Assembly (NCBI RefSeq): GCF_002102475.1
Contig: NZ_MSQD01000006.1
Location: 1 to 64,000, forward strand
Length of the DNA stretch: 64,000 bases
DNA from: Thermoanaerobacterium sp. PSU-2
GTDB lineage: Bacteria; Bacillota; Thermoanaerobacteria; Thermoanaerobacterales; Thermoanaerobacteraceae
Direction: 5' to 3'
In this document: piece by piece, positions 14,817 to 24,213 of the stretch
Position numbering within the stretch: position 1 is the first letter of the stretch
Layout of the letters: every line of letters begins with the position of its first letter
Made by a program: the position numbers and the translations under genes
Notes under the pieces: model-generated
What the model saw: only the letters and a program-made list of their open reading frames with translations
What the model was told of the DNA's origin: nothing
Databases searched by the model: none

Positions 14817-15832
14817 TGCAAATACACCTTCTGAAAACTTAATATGTCATTCAGCTTGCCTAATGCCTTGCCTGAATCAATAAGGTGTTCCGCAAGCTTG
14901 ACACCTTCCTTAATGCTATCAACTGCTTTACCAACATACAAAGCTGCAGCGCTATTTAAAACTACAATGTCTCTCTTAGGGCCTTTTTCACCATTTAATA
15001 TATCTAAAATGATTTTTGCATTTTCCTTTGCATCGCCGCCACCAATATCCGAATCTTTCGACAGTCTAATACCGTAATCATTAGGGTCAATTGTGTAATC
15101 AATAACCTTGCCATCCCTCACTTCTGAAACAACTGTAGTAGTGGTAGTAGTTATTTCGTCAAGCCCATCATTTCCGTGAACGACTAAAGCTCTTTCACAC
15201 CCCAATTTTAGCAAAACTTCTGCCAATATATGCGTCAGGTTTTTATCATAAACGCCTAAAACTTGGCCTTTAACAGAAGCCGGATTTGTCAATGGTCCTA
15301 ATATATTAAAAACCGTTCTTAAACCCAGTTCTTTTCTTATGGAGGCTACGTTTTTCATGGCTGAATGATACAAAGGCGCGAAAAGGAATCCAAATCCCAC
15401 TTCATCGATGAATTTCTTTGTCATCTCTGGTTCTGCATCGATTTTTACACCTAATTCATTTAATACATCGGCACTGCCGCTTTTACTGGAAACAGCTTTG
15501 TTTCCATGTTTGGCTATTTTGATTCCGGCAGACGAAGAAATTATTGCAACTGCAGTAGAAATATTAAATGTCTTTCCGCCGTCACCTCCTGTTCCACAGG
15601 TATCTATGACATATGGAGAATCGAGTTTTAATTTTTTTGCATTTTCTATCATCGACTTTGCAGAACCGGTTATCTCATCGATTGATTCGCCTTTCATCCT
15701 AAGGCCTATAAGATAACCACCAATTAATGGCGGGCTTGATTCCCCTTTCATTATTACATCCATGGCGCTTTTTGCCTCTGTCTCGGTCAAATTCTCCCCT
15801 TTAATGATCTTTTCAATGGCTTCCTTTAACAT
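14813..15832 (-). CDS. trpD: Anthranilate phosphoribosyltransferase
   Basis: 339 aa, start at 15832 behind GGAGGGGATC; a reading six codons longer lacks spacing for that site. The PRPP-binding glycine loop is [20 protein letters not shown], followed by [17 protein letters not shown]. It transfers phosphoribose to anthranilate. The start lies 20 bases inside trpG. It is a separate polypeptide from trpG, unlike the enterobacterial fusion. Confidence 0.95.
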   Translation of the reverse strand: MLKEAIEKIIKGENLTETEAKSAMDVIMKGESSPPLIGGYLIGLRMKGESIDEITGSAKSMIENAKKLKLDSPYVIDTCGTGGDGGKTFNISTAVAIISSSAGIKIAKHGNKAVSSKSGSADVLNELGVKIDAEPEMTKKFIDEVGFGFLFAPLYHSAMKNVASIRKELGLRTVFNILGPLTNPASVKGQVLGVYDKNLTHILAEVLLKLGCERALVVHGNDGLDEITTTTTTVVSEVRDGKVIDYTIDPNDYGIRLSKDSDIGGGDAKENAKIILDILNGEKGPKRDIVVLNSAAALYVGKAVDSIKEGVKLAEHLIDSGKALGKLNDILSFQKVYLQ

Positions 15833-16400
15833 TGCAGATCCCCTCCACAAAATTTTTTAATATATTTTTACCATCATCTGTTAAAATAGACTCGGGATGA
15901 AATTGAAGTCCATATACATGATGGCGCTTATGCTTAATTGCCATAATAGTTCCATCATCTGTTTCTGCAGTTATTTCTAATGATTCTGGCAATGAACTTT
16001 TGTCAATTACAAGCGAATGATATCTCATGGCTTTCATTGGACTTTTTATGCCTTCAAACAATCCTTTGCCAACATGATTGACAGATGAAGTCTTTCCATG
16101 CATTATAGTGTTTGCTCTGATTATTTTTGCGCCATAAGCATATCCAATAGCTTGATGTCCAAGGCAAATCCCTAATATAGGTATTTTGCCTTCAAACTCA
16201 TCGACTATGTCTACTGAAATCCCTGCATTTTCTGGCCTTCCTGGCCCAGGCGATATAATTATTCCCTTTAGATTCATTAAAGCTATGTCATTTAATCCTA
16301 TTTTATCGTTGCGGACAACTAATATATCGCTGTAAATTTCGCCTATAAATTGATATAGGTTATAAGTAAATGAATCGTAATTATCTACGAGGAGAAGCAT
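15813..16400 (-). CDS. trpG: Anthranilate synthase glutamine amidotransferase subunit
   Basis: 195 aa class-I amidotransferase. Catalytic Cys in [16 protein letters not shown], and His and Glu in [24 protein letters not shown] marks the N-terminus. It delivers ammonia from glutamine to TrpE; in related bacteria the same subunit may also serve PabB, and no pabA copy is seen in this window. The ATG overlaps the trpE stop by one base (TGATG), with AAAGGAGGTG upstream. Confidence 0.95.
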   Translation of the reverse strand: MLLLVDNYDSFTYNLYQFIGEIYSDILVVRNDKIGLNDIALMNLKGIIISPGPGRPENAGISVDIVDEFEGKIPILGICLGHQAIGYAYGAKIIRANTIMHGKTSSVNHVGKGLFEGIKSPMKAMRYHSLVIDKSSLPESLEITAETDDGTIMAIKHKRHHVYGLQFHPESILTDDGKNILKNFVEGICNVKGSH

Positions 16401-17824
16401 CAAAGCACCTCCTTTAAGACCATCGCCTTATTTAAAGTTTCATAGTATTCAGCTTCTGGCTGAGAATCATATACAATTCCACACCCAGCTTGAATAAATG
16501 CCGTACCTCTTTTTAATAGCAGCGTTCTTATTGCTATGCACATATCCATATCTCCATTGTAAGAAAAATAGCCGACTGCTCCAGCGTAAAATGATCTTTT
16601 CACATTCTCCAGCTCATCAATTATCTCCATGGCCCTTATTTTCGGTGCACCTGAAACCGTCCCAGCAGGAAGACATGCAATTAGTGCATCAAACGCTGTA
16701 AGACCATTTCTCAAAATGCCTGAAACTTTTGATACAATGTGCATTACATGCGAATAAAAATCGACTTCCATGAATCTATCCAATCTTACAGTGCCAAATT
16801 CGCTTACTTTTCCTATATCATTTCTTCCAAGGTCAACTAACATTACATGTTCCGCCTTTTCCTTCTCATCGTTTAAAAGCTCATTTTTCAATATTAAATC
16901 TTCTTCGGCACTTTTTCCTCTTTTTCTGGTTCCTGCAATCGGATTTGTAGTGACTTTACTTCCAAATACGGATACGAGGCTTTCTGGCGACGAACCTATC
17001 AGTTGAAAATCGCCAAAATCGATGTAAAACATGTATGGTGATGGATTTGCATTCCTAAGTCTCCTATACACATCAAAAGGCGCGGAATCGGTTTTGATTT
17101 TAAGTCTTTGGGAAGGTACTACTTGAAATATGTCACCATTTTTTATATATTCCTTTGCTTTAATTACAATATTGCAAAATTCTTCTTTGGTAAGATTATA
17201 ATCAATATCAGAAATGAGTTGCTTTGGCTTTATGTCGTGAATTTTAACATTGCTCTTTATGTTTAAAATTATTCTTTCCAATTTTTCTTTTATAAAGCCA
17301 TACTTTTCATTTTCATCAGGAAATACGTTGTAAATAACAGATACATTATGTTTATAGTGATCATAGCAGATTATAATCTTGTAGAACATAAAATACGCGT
17401 CAGGTATTCCTATTTCATCAATATTTTTTGATGGAATATATTCATACTGTCTTATAATGTCATATCCAGCATAACCTATTGCTCCGCCAGTAAATGGAAA
17501 TTCAAGTCCACAACTATCATAACCGCACATCATATTTTCCTTTATATAGTCAAGAATTCTGCCGTATCTTATTTCCTTTTTATCACCATCAATCTGGATT
17601 AAATCATCATTACATTTGATCTTCAAATACGGATTCGAACCGATAAACGAATATCTGCCCCACATTTTACTACTTTCAGCACTTTCCAAAAGGAATTTAT
17701 TTTCACCATCTAGATTGTAAAAAATATTGATTGGCGTCAATTCATCACCGTTTATCTCCTCGTAAACAGGAAAGACAATTTTCTTCTTTACAAGTCTTTC
17801 ATATTCTTTTTCAGTTATATTCAA
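16400..17824 (-). CDS. trpE: Anthranilate synthase component I
   Basis: 474 aa from a TTG start at 17824 behind AAGGAGGTG. A longer reading of 23 residues runs through the T-box terminator and is rejected. The allosteric LLESAES element for tryptophan feedback is near residue 50; the chorismate-binding core has PSQRLKI, TNPIAGTRKRG, DLGRNDIGKV and AGCGIVYDSQPEAEYYETLN. It makes anthranilate from chorismate with TrpG. First gene of the operon. Confidence 0.95.
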   Translation of the reverse strand: MNITEKEYERLVKKKIVFPVYEEINGDELTPINIFYNLDGENKFLLESAESSKMWGRYSFIGSNPYLKIKCNDDLIQIDGDKKEIRYGRILDYIKENMMCGYDSCGLEFPFTGGAIGYAGYDIIRQYEYIPSKNIDEIGIPDAYFMFYKIIICYDHYKHNVSVIYNVFPDENEKYGFIKEKLERIILNIKSNVKIHDIKPKQLISDIDYNLTKEEFCNIVIKAKEYIKNGDIFQVVPSQRLKIKTDSAPFDVYRRLRNANPSPYMFYIDFGDFQLIGSSPESLVSVFGSKVTTNPIAGTRKRGKSAEEDLILKNELLNDEKEKAEHVMLVDLGRNDIGKVSEFGTVRLDRFMEVDFYSHVMHIVSKVSGILRNGLTAFDALIACLPAGTVSGAPKIRAMEIIDELENVKRSFYAGAVGYFSYNGDMDMCIAIRTLLLKRGTAFIQAGCGIVYDSQPEAEYYETLNKAMVLKEVL

Positions 17825-17846
17825 CCAATACACCTCCTTAATATGC

Positions 17847-18165
17847 AAAAAAGTCACTTCATCCAATGGGACGAAGTGACTTCGTGGTGCCACCCAAATT
17901 GTTTTATACTTGTGTGGTTTAAAAAAAGCATCTCATCCACTAAGGACGAAATGCTTTCATTTCGCTTTGCCACCTAAGTACAAAACCTCTCATTGCAGGT
18001 ACAGATTTCTCGATACCCTGTCATTTTAACGGTAGACTACCGGGCAATGCTACTTTCATTTCACACGCCATCTCGCAGGCCCATTCAATAACGCCGTCAG
18101 TACCTGGCTTCCACCATCCCAGGCTCGCTTTAACCTAATGCGATATTTACTATTCCTGCTCATCG
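17847..18165 (-). promoter_or_regulatory. Trp-specific T-box leader with two antiterminator/terminator modules
   Basis: Read on the minus strand. Stem I contains GAGCCTGGGATGGTGGAAGC and a specifier loop GAA-UGG-GCCTGCGAG; the UGG codon (18081-18083) means tryptophan. A first, degenerate T-box sequence AGGTGGCAAAGCGAA (17961-17975) is followed by a terminator ending in seven T (17921-17956). A second, near-consensus GGGTGGCACCACGAA (17881-17895) is followed by GTCACTTCGTCC/GGATGAAGTGAC and six T (17847-17880). Uncharged tRNA-Trp should favour antitermination. It explains the whole gap before trpE. Confidence 0.88.
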
Positions 18166-18188
18166 ATTTTTTTATTTCGATTGATTTA

Positions 18189-18217
18189 ATTATATAACGT
18201 GTTAAAATATATGTCAA
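18189..18217 (-). promoter_or_regulatory. trp operon promoter
   Basis: -35 TTGACA (18212-18217), 17-bp spacer, -10 TATAAT (18189-18194), all consensus. It lies directly upstream of the T-box, so regulation is expected after initiation. Confidence 0.88.
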
Positions 18218-18254
18218 TAGTTTTAATCTTGTCTAAAATATAAATTATCTCACA

Positions 18255-18551
18255 TCAGCAACCATCTCTATATTTGCCTATTTTCTCCTCAATCGTCACA
18301 CCATCAGGTTTAAAGTCTATCTTAACGATCGAAATTACCCTCTTGGCACCTTCATCTGCGCATATATTTTGGGCCTTTTTCACAATATCCAAGAGAACAT
18401 CGATGTCTCCTTCCATAGTCGTTTCCATAGGGCTTACAAAATACTTAACACCTGTTGATTTTATGTAATCAATAACTTTGTCTACGACTGGATAGATTTT
18501 TTCTTCTTCAACTATAGGTAATACTTGCAAGCTTACATTTACAACACTCAT
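18255..18551 (-). CDS. MTH1187-family thiamine-binding protein
   Basis: 98 aa with the family's VNVSLQVLPIVEEEKIYPVV start, the VSPMETTMEGD segment and VISIVKID strand. MTH1187/YkoF-like proteins form oligomers that bind thiamine, though the cellular role is uncertain. It follows mtnN with a 2-base gap, so the two form one transcript. No hairpin is apparent before the trp promoter. Confidence 0.8.
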   Translation of the reverse strand: MSVVNVSLQVLPIVEEEKIYPVVDKVIDYIKSTGVKYFVSPMETTMEGDIDVLLDIVKKAQNICADEGAKRVISIVKIDFKPDGVTIEEKIGKYRDGC

Positions 18552-18553
18552 AT

Positions 18554-19258
18554 CTAATTCTCCTTGATTAGATTTATCATCTCTTTAACTATATTGCTGG
18601 ACACTATTGCTGCTTCTTTGACAAATTGGCTAAAATCTTTTGTCGCATTTCCATCGGCATTATCTGAAATGCTTCTTATTATGACAAATGGTATATTGTT
18701 AAGATATGAAGTATGTGCAATTGCTGCTCCTTCCATCTCGACTGCTAGTGCATTAAAAAGCTTCCCCAATTTTAAAGCCTCATCTTTTGATGAGATAAAT
18801 TTATCACCTGAAACGATCCTGCCAATATACGCTTTCCCATCAATATTATCATTAGCAGCCTTATACGCCACATCTATGAGATATTCGTCAGCTTTAAATA
18901 CGCTTGTCTTCATGCGAGGGATTACTCCTAATTCGTCTCCAAATGCTGTAGTATCAAAATCATGTTCTATCGCATCCGAAGAAATGACTATATCGCCAAC
19001 ATTTATGCCTTTTTTTAGTCCTCCAGCAACACCTGTGTTTATTATGCAATCAACTTTAAATTCGGATATCAATATCTGTGTTGCAATCGCTGCATTTACC
19101 TTTCCTATACCTGATTTTACAACAACTGCGTCTACTCCATTAAGTATACCGCTAAAAAAATCCATATCTGCCCTATTTATCGTAAACTCATTAACGATAG
19201 CTTCCTTAAGTAGCTCTACTTCTTCCTCCATAGCGCCAATAAAGCCTATCTTTTTCAC
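18554..19258 (-). CDS. mtnN: 5'-methylthioadenosine/S-adenosylhomocysteine nucleosidase
   Basis: 234 aa from a GTG at 19258 behind AAAGGAG. The 50 residues read upstream run through the ileS terminator and are not real. KKIGFIGAMEEEVELLK, INTGVAGGLKKGINVGDIVI, ALAVEMEGAAIAHTSYLNNI and IIRSISDNADG are the purine-nucleoside-phosphorylase-fold motifs, with the catalytic Asp in SDNADG. It recycles methylthioadenosine and S-adenosylhomocysteine. Confidence 0.93.
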   Translation of the reverse strand: MKKIGFIGAMEEEVELLKEAIVNEFTINRADMDFFSGILNGVDAVVVKSGIGKVNAAIATQILISEFKVDCIINTGVAGGLKKGINVGDIVISSDAIEHDFDTTAFGDELGVIPRMKTSVFKADEYLIDVAYKAANDNIDGKAYIGRIVSGDKFISSKDEALKLGKLFNALAVEMEGAAIAHTSYLNNIPFVIIRSISDNADGNATKDFSQFVKEAAIVSSNIVKEMINLIKEN

Positions 19259-19283
19259 GCTTATACTCCTTTCATCTTTAATT

Positions 19284-19306
19284 AAAAAAGGGAGAAATCT
19301 CCCTTT
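19284..19306 (-). terminator. ileS terminator
   Basis: AAAGGGAG/CTCCCTTT stem followed by TTTTTTAAT on the minus strand, at the ileS stop codon. It separates ileS from mtnN. Confidence 0.8.
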
Positions 19307-22088
19307 AGATATGTGCAGCACACCTACTGCAAATTGTTGGGTGCTCTTTATCTTCGCCAACAGTTTCACTGTACATCCAGCATCTTTCGCATTTTTCACC
19401 AGGTGCATGACTTACTTTTATAGCAATGTCATAATCTTCACTTCTGTACGCATCATCAGGTATAACCTCATCATTTTCGTGAAGAACAGTTTTTGATACT
19501 ATAAAGACTGTATTAAAATCTTCTTCAAACTGCTTCAAAAATTCGTACAGCTCTTTCGACGCATAAATATCGACTTGAGCTTCCAAAGAATGGCCTATTT
19601 CCTTGTTTGATCTGGATATCTCCAATGCCTTAGATACATCTTTTCTTATGTCAAAAAGTTTATTCCAGCTTTCAATTATCTGCTTATTGTCGTAGATATC
19701 ATTAGGCTCTGGCCAATCAGCCAACTGAACGCTCTCGAAATCATTTTTTGCATCGTGCTGCATATAGCTCCATATTTCGTCTGCTGTAAATGTCAGCACC
19801 GGTGCTATGATTCTTACAAAACCATTCAATATAATATATAGAGTAGTTTGAGCTGCTTTCCTTTCTTTTGATGTGGCTGGGAAAGTATATAGCCTGTCTT
19901 TCAATATGTCAAGGTACAGATTGCTCATATCTACAATGCAGAAGGTATGAACAAGATGCAAGAACTCATAAAATTTATATTTGTCAAAAGCTTCAGTTAC
20001 ATCCTTCACAAGCTCATTGTATTTGTACAAAGCCCATTTATCTATATCTAACAATTCATCATATGGCAACAAATCTTTATCAGCATCAAAATCGTAAAGG
20101 TTGCTTAATAAAAACTTTGCTGTGTTTCTGATTTTTCTGTATGACTCAGTCATCTGCTTTAAAATTTCTTTTGATATCCTCATGTCTGAAGTGAAATCTG
20201 CAGAAACAGCCCACAACCTCAATATGTCAGCACCATACTCTTTTACAACATCGGCTGGATCGATTCCATTTCCAAGGGATTTAGACATTTTTCGCCCTTC
20301 ACCATCTACAACAAAACCATGTGTCAATACATTTTTATACGGAGCGATACCTTTTGTAGCGACAGATGTAAGAAGCGATGACTGGAACCATCCCCTGTGT
20401 TGGTCAGAACCTTCCAAGTACAAGTCTGCTGGCCATCTAAGTCCCTCAGTTGTCTCTAAAACCGCTACATGACTAGAACCAGAATCAAACCATACATCCA
20501 TAATATCCGTTTCTTTTCTAAACTCTGTAGAACCACATTCACACCTTGTGCCTTGTGGCAGTATTTCTTCGGCCGATAGTTCATACCAAGCGTCAGAACC
20601 CTTTTCGGCAAACAACTTCTTTACCGCATTTATCGTATCATCGTTTATCAATTCTTTCCCACAATGTTTGCAGTAAAAAATAGGAATTGGAACACCCCAT
20701 ATCCTTTGCCTGGATATGCACCAATCGTGCCTATCTCTAACCATGTTTGTAATCCTATCTTCGCCCCACTCAGGAATCCAATTTACTTCTTTTATCGCAT
20801 CAAGCGCTTCATTTCTAAAGCCATCTACAGATGCAAACCACTGTTCTGTGGCGCGGAATATAACAGGATTTTTGCATCTCCAGCAATGAGGATACGAGTG
20901 CGTGAAAGTCTTTGAAGCCAATAGCGCATTGGCTTTCTCAAGATCCTCTTTTATGACCTTATTTGCATCAGAGTAAAATAGTCCATTGTATTTTCCTGCT
21001 TTTTCAGTAAATCGACCTTTATCATCAACAGGATTCAAAACATCAAGTCCATATTTTTGACCAACTACAAAGTCCTCCTCACCATGTCCAGGTGCTGTGT
21101 GCACACATCCTGTACCTGCCTCTTGCGTTACATGATCGCCTAATATTATAAGCGATGTCCTGTCAAAAAGAGGATGCTTAGCCTTCATTCCTTCCAGTTC
21201 TGAACCTTTAAAAGTAGCAGTTATTTCATGGTTTGAAAGCCCTGTCTCTTTTTCAATGCTGTCAAGCATATCTTTTGCCATTATGTAAATTTCATTTCCG
21301 TACTTTGCTAAAGCATAGTCAAAATCTGGGTTCAAGCAAATTGCAAGATTAGCAGGAATTGTCCAAGTCGTTGTAGTCCATATTACAAAGTACAAATTGC
21401 TTAAATCATCAACAATGCCTTTAAATTTACCAAGGTCATCTACAACTCTGAATTTAACGTAGATCGAATCAGATTTTTCATCAGAATACTCTATTTCTGC
21501 TTCTGCCAATGCAGTCTCACAATCTGTACACCAATATACAGGCTTAAGTCCTTTATATATATATCCCTTCTTTGCCATCTCCCCAAATACTTCTATCTGC
21601 TTTGCCTCGTATTCTGGTTTCAGCGTCAAATATGGATTTTGCCAATCTCCTCTTACACCTAATCTAATAAATTGCGCTTTTTGCTTTTCAATTTGCGAAA
21701 AAGCAAAATCACGGCACACCTTTCTAAATTCTACTGGACCTACATCATTTCTCTTTATCCCTAATGTCTTAATCGCCTGCTGTTCTATTGGCAAGCCATG
21801 AGTATCCCAACCTGGCACATATGGTGATTCATATCCCCTCATGGTCTTATATTTAACCACCATGTCCTTCAAAACTTTGTTCATGGCAGTGCCAAGGTGT
21901 ATATTGCCATTTGCGTATGGAGGACCATCATGAAGAATGAACTTTTCTTTGCCCTTGTTTTTATCTAATGATTTGTGGTATATGTCCATGTTCTCCCATT
22001 TCTTTAATATTTCTGGCTCTCTCATCGGCAAATTCGCCTTCATTGGAAAATCAGTCTTTGGCAGATTTAATGTTTTGTTGTAATCCAT
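19305..22088 (-). CDS. ileS: Isoleucyl-tRNA synthetase
   Basis: 927 aa class-I synthetase. Signature PYANGNIHLGTAMNKVLKD (HIGH region) near residue 57, editing-domain TTTTWTIPANLAI, the KMSKS loop GRKMSKSLGNGIDPADVV, WFDSGSSH, and a C-terminal zinc site CERCWMYSE...CSRC. The start at 22088 follows TAGGAGGTATGTTT; 18 upstream residues belong to the leader. It charges tRNA-Ile and is controlled by an Ile T-box. Confidence 0.97.
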   Translation of the reverse strand: MDYNKTLNLPKTDFPMKANLPMREPEILKKWENMDIYHKSLDKNKGKEKFILHDGPPYANGNIHLGTAMNKVLKDMVVKYKTMRGYESPYVPGWDTHGLPIEQQAIKTLGIKRNDVGPVEFRKVCRDFAFSQIEKQKAQFIRLGVRGDWQNPYLTLKPEYEAKQIEVFGEMAKKGYIYKGLKPVYWCTDCETALAEAEIEYSDEKSDSIYVKFRVVDDLGKFKGIVDDLSNLYFVIWTTTTWTIPANLAICLNPDFDYALAKYGNEIYIMAKDMLDSIEKETGLSNHEITATFKGSELEGMKAKHPLFDRTSLIILGDHVTQEAGTGCVHTAPGHGEEDFVVGQKYGLDVLNPVDDKGRFTEKAGKYNGLFYSDANKVIKEDLEKANALLASKTFTHSYPHCWRCKNPVIFRATEQWFASVDGFRNEALDAIKEVNWIPEWGEDRITNMVRDRHDWCISRQRIWGVPIPIFYCKHCGKELINDDTINAVKKLFAEKGSDAWYELSAEEILPQGTRCECGSTEFRKETDIMDVWFDSGSSHVAVLETTEGLRWPADLYLEGSDQHRGWFQSSLLTSVATKGIAPYKNVLTHGFVVDGEGRKMSKSLGNGIDPADVVKEYGADILRLWAVSADFTSDMRISKEILKQMTESYRKIRNTAKFLLSNLYDFDADKDLLPYDELLDIDKWALYKYNELVKDVTEAFDKYKFYEFLHLVHTFCIVDMSNLYLDILKDRLYTFPATSKERKAAQTTLYIILNGFVRIIAPVLTFTADEIWSYMQHDAKNDFESVQLADWPEPNDIYDNKQIIESWNKLFDIRKDVSKALEISRSNKEIGHSLEAQVDIYASKELYEFLKQFEEDFNTVFIVSKTVLHENDEVIPDDAYRSEDYDIAIKVSHAPGEKCERCWMYSETVGEDKEHPTICSRCAAHI

Positions 22089-22120
22089 AAACATACCTCC
22101 TATTTCAAATTGCGTAATGC

Positions 22121-22353
22121 AGAAAAAATAAAAACCTCTCATCCAAAGGGACGAGAAGTCGCGGTACCACCCTAATTATTAAGGCTCAATGCCTTAATCA
22201 CTCATGAGATAACGGGGTTTTCCCGGCTTAGCTTACTAAATTTCAGCCAGCAGCTTCGAGGTGATATATGACAAACTAACTTATTGGCTTTCACCCACCG
22301 CCAACTCTCTTAAAAGTTTTGTTTGCATAAATTGTCCTCTTCATCGCTTTTTT
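22121..22353 (-). promoter_or_regulatory. Ile-specific T-box leader of ileS
   Basis: Canonical T-box AGGGTGGTACCGCG (22160-22173) followed by the terminator ACCTCTCATCC/GGACGAGAAGT with its T-run (about 22123-22159). Stem I has GAGAGTTGGCGGTGGGTGAA and a specifier region with AUC (22263-22265), an isoleucine codon. The single-module layout contrasts with the trp leader. Confidence 0.9.
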
Positions 22354-22367
22354 TCGCATTTTAAATA

Positions 22368-22396
22368 ATTATACAATATGTAAAAAAAGACGTCAA
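22368..22396 (-). promoter_or_regulatory. ileS promoter
   Basis: -35 TTGACG (22391-22396), 17-bp spacer, -10 TATAAT (22368-22373) on the minus strand, just upstream of the T-box. Confidence 0.8.
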
Positions 22397-22400
22397 CATC

Positions 22401-22649
22401 TTACGTTGTAATGGCAGACCTTACTTTTACACCTTCAATGCTGCCAAGCTTGCCAGTTAAAGCACCGATGTCATCCGTCGTACCGTCGACAATCAACGAT
22501 ATTATTGACACATTCCTTTCCTTATATGGAATGCCCATTCTGCCCACTATGATATCGGCATACTCGCTTAAAATGTGATTAACTTTTTCAGACGCCAACT
22601 CTCTATTTTGGACTAAGATCCCGATTACAGCAAGTCTATTCCTCATCAT
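22401..22649 (-). CDS. TM1266-family (iron-only hydrogenase system) putative regulator
   Basis: 82 aa with a ferredoxin/ACT-like pattern: RLAVIGILVQNRELASEKVN, GRMGIPYKERNVSIISLIVD, GALTGKLGSIEGVKV. Such proteins are annotated as regulators of [FeFe] hydrogenase systems because of their usual neighbours, but no hydrogenase gene is near here. The gene overlaps the 3' end of divIVA by 14 bases. Two adjacent ATG codons can serve as start. Confidence 0.75.
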   Translation of the reverse strand: MMRNRLAVIGILVQNRELASEKVNHILSEYADIIVGRMGIPYKERNVSIISLIVDGTTDDIGALTGKLGSIEGVKVRSAITT

Positions 22650-23124
22650 TTCTCACATCGTTCTCATCATCAAAAAATTCTCTATCGTCTATAGACAATA
22701 TAGCTTCAAGCTCTCCTTCAAGGAGTGTTTTGAATTTAGCCTTAAATACATTCAATTTTTTCCTTTGATTTTCAAGCTCTGCTCTAATTCTTACTACTTC
22801 TTGATTGGCTTTCTGCATTATTTTTTCTGCTTCTTGCTGTGCTTGCTGTATTATTAAATCAGCTTCTTTCTTGGCATTTAACTTTAAATCTTCAGCCGAC
22901 TTTTGAGCGACCACCAGCGTATTATTTAGCGTTTTTTCTATATCAGTATAATTCTGCAACTTATCATTTAATATATTTACTCTGTCCTTTAGATCGGAGT
23001 TTTCTTTGTACAATAGTTCATAGTCTTCCATAACTTTGTCTAAAAACTCATCAACTTCATTTTCATTGTAGCCTCTAAATGAACGCTTAAACTCCTTATT
23101 GTGTATGTCCATAGGTGTTAACAT
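22636..23124 (-). CDS. divIVA: DivIVA-domain cell-division protein
   Basis: 162 aa. The N-terminal membrane-curvature domain reads LTPMDIHNKEFKRSFRGYNE and NEVDEFLDKVMEDYELLYKE; residues 30-150 are a long coiled coil (EADLIIQQAQQEAEKIMQKA). The C-terminus is acidic. DivIVA marks poles and septa and, in spore formers, helps anchor the chromosome. It ends the ylm-type cell-division cluster. GGAGTGG precedes the ATG. Confidence 0.87.
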   Translation of the reverse strand: MLTPMDIHNKEFKRSFRGYNENEVDEFLDKVMEDYELLYKENSDLKDRVNILNDKLQNYTDIEKTLNNTLVVAQKSAEDLKLNAKKEADLIIQQAQQEAEKIMQKANQEVVRIRAELENQRKKLNVFKAKFKTLLEGELEAILSIDDREFFDDENDVRNDEE

Positions 23125-23151
23125 GCCAATCCACTCCTTGTCATCTTATTG

Positions 23152-23895
23152 TTATTTGTATTTTAAAATATGAACATATACCCTGCCTTTTCTCGATGTA
23201 CCTAAAATTTCTTGGAGCTTGATCCTTCCATAACCTCTTAAAGACATGATGTCACCTTCTTTTACTTCAAATGAAGGCGATATATTTGTCTCCCAATTCA
23301 CTTCAGTAAGTCCAGCTTTTATCAATTCCGAAGCCTTTGTCCTGGATATTTTAAATCCCGACGCGATTATACTATCAAGCCTTACAGATGCAACAGTTGT
23401 TTTAATGTCCTCGTACTCTATTACAGGCTCTATAACCTCATCTAAGTCAATTGAACTAACAATAACCTTCTCTCGACCTATCTTTTTCAAATTCATCAAA
23501 ACATAATCAGCTATGTCACTATGCACTATTACATCGCAGATTTCTTGTCTTTTAATTATATCACCAATTTTTTCTCTTTTTATACCTAGACCTAACAGTG
23601 AACCTAATACATCTCTATGTGACAACTTTGTTAAGTCACCATCTATCCTTATCCCCTTTATTACATCAAAATGTTCACCATCGGAAATCGTAAGATACAA
23701 CGGATATATACAGGCTATTTTTCTCTCAGCCTCTTTAAATCCACCATCAAATCTACAATCTATATCGTCATATTTGTCAATCAACTTTAGCAGTATCTTC
23801 TGATCTCTCATGCTTAGAAAATCTGTAAATCTATCATGCCTATTTTTCTGTACCCAATTTATCATATCATTAAGTCTTGCAATGCTGTATTCCAT
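23152..23895 (-). CDS. ylmH: YlmH-type S4-domain RNA-binding protein
   Basis: 247 aa. An N-terminal alpha/beta domain is followed by an S4 domain (about 170-235: RLDSIIASGFKISRTKASEL, IKAGLTEVNW, EGDIMSLRGYGRIKL). S4 domains bind structured RNA; YlmH homologues act on stalled 50S subunits in ribosome quality control. The place within the divIVA/sepF cluster is conserved in Firmicutes. Confidence 0.88.
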   Translation of the reverse strand: MEYSIARLNDMINWVQKNRHDRFTDFLSMRDQKILLKLIDKYDDIDCRFDGGFKEAERKIACIYPLYLTISDGEHFDVIKGIRIDGDLTKLSHRDVLGSLLGLGIKREKIGDIIKRQEICDVIVHSDIADYVLMNLKKIGREKVIVSSIDLDEVIEPVIEYEDIKTTVASVRLDSIIASGFKISRTKASELIKAGLTEVNWETNISPSFEVKEGDIMSLRGYGRIKLQEILGTSRKGRVYVHILKYK

Positions 23896-23907
23896 TCCTT
23901 CACCCTT

Positions 23908-24198
23908 TTATATTAATGAAATTAAGCTTATTAATATTGGTCTTATCACATATTGGATAGCCAACATAGCAAGGATAGGCGAAAAATCTATCATCATATT
24001 TCTTCCAATAGATGACTTAAATTGCAACCTTCTAAAAGGATCTAAAATAGGCTCTGTCACGATGATGACAAATCGCGATATAGGATTTCCCATATTCTCC
24101 ATTCTCAAAAGAGATAATACCACCCTTATTACAATAAGCCAATTTACAATCTCAAAAAAGTAGTTTAATGTCAAGATCAAAGCATAGTTTGTCGTCAA
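23908..24198 (-). CDS. YggT-family membrane protein
   Basis: 96 aa with two hydrophobic segments (YALILTLNYFFEIVNWLIVI and MMIDFSPILAMLAIQYVIRP) and the typical ENMGNPISRFVIIVTEPILD / PFRR motif between them. YggT (YlmG) proteins are linked to septum or envelope organisation. Located between sepF and ylmH. Confidence 0.87.
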   Translation of the reverse strand: MTTNYALILTLNYFFEIVNWLIVIRVVLSLLRMENMGNPISRFVIIVTEPILDPFRRLQFKSSIGRNMMIDFSPILAMLAIQYVIRPILISLISLI

Positions 24199-24213
24199 AT
24201 CATACCCTCCTCA

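Noticed and set aside
18564-19496. 310-aa plus-strand open frame
   Set aside because: It is antisense to mtnN and the end of ileS, with no ribosome site; the minus-strand genes match known families.
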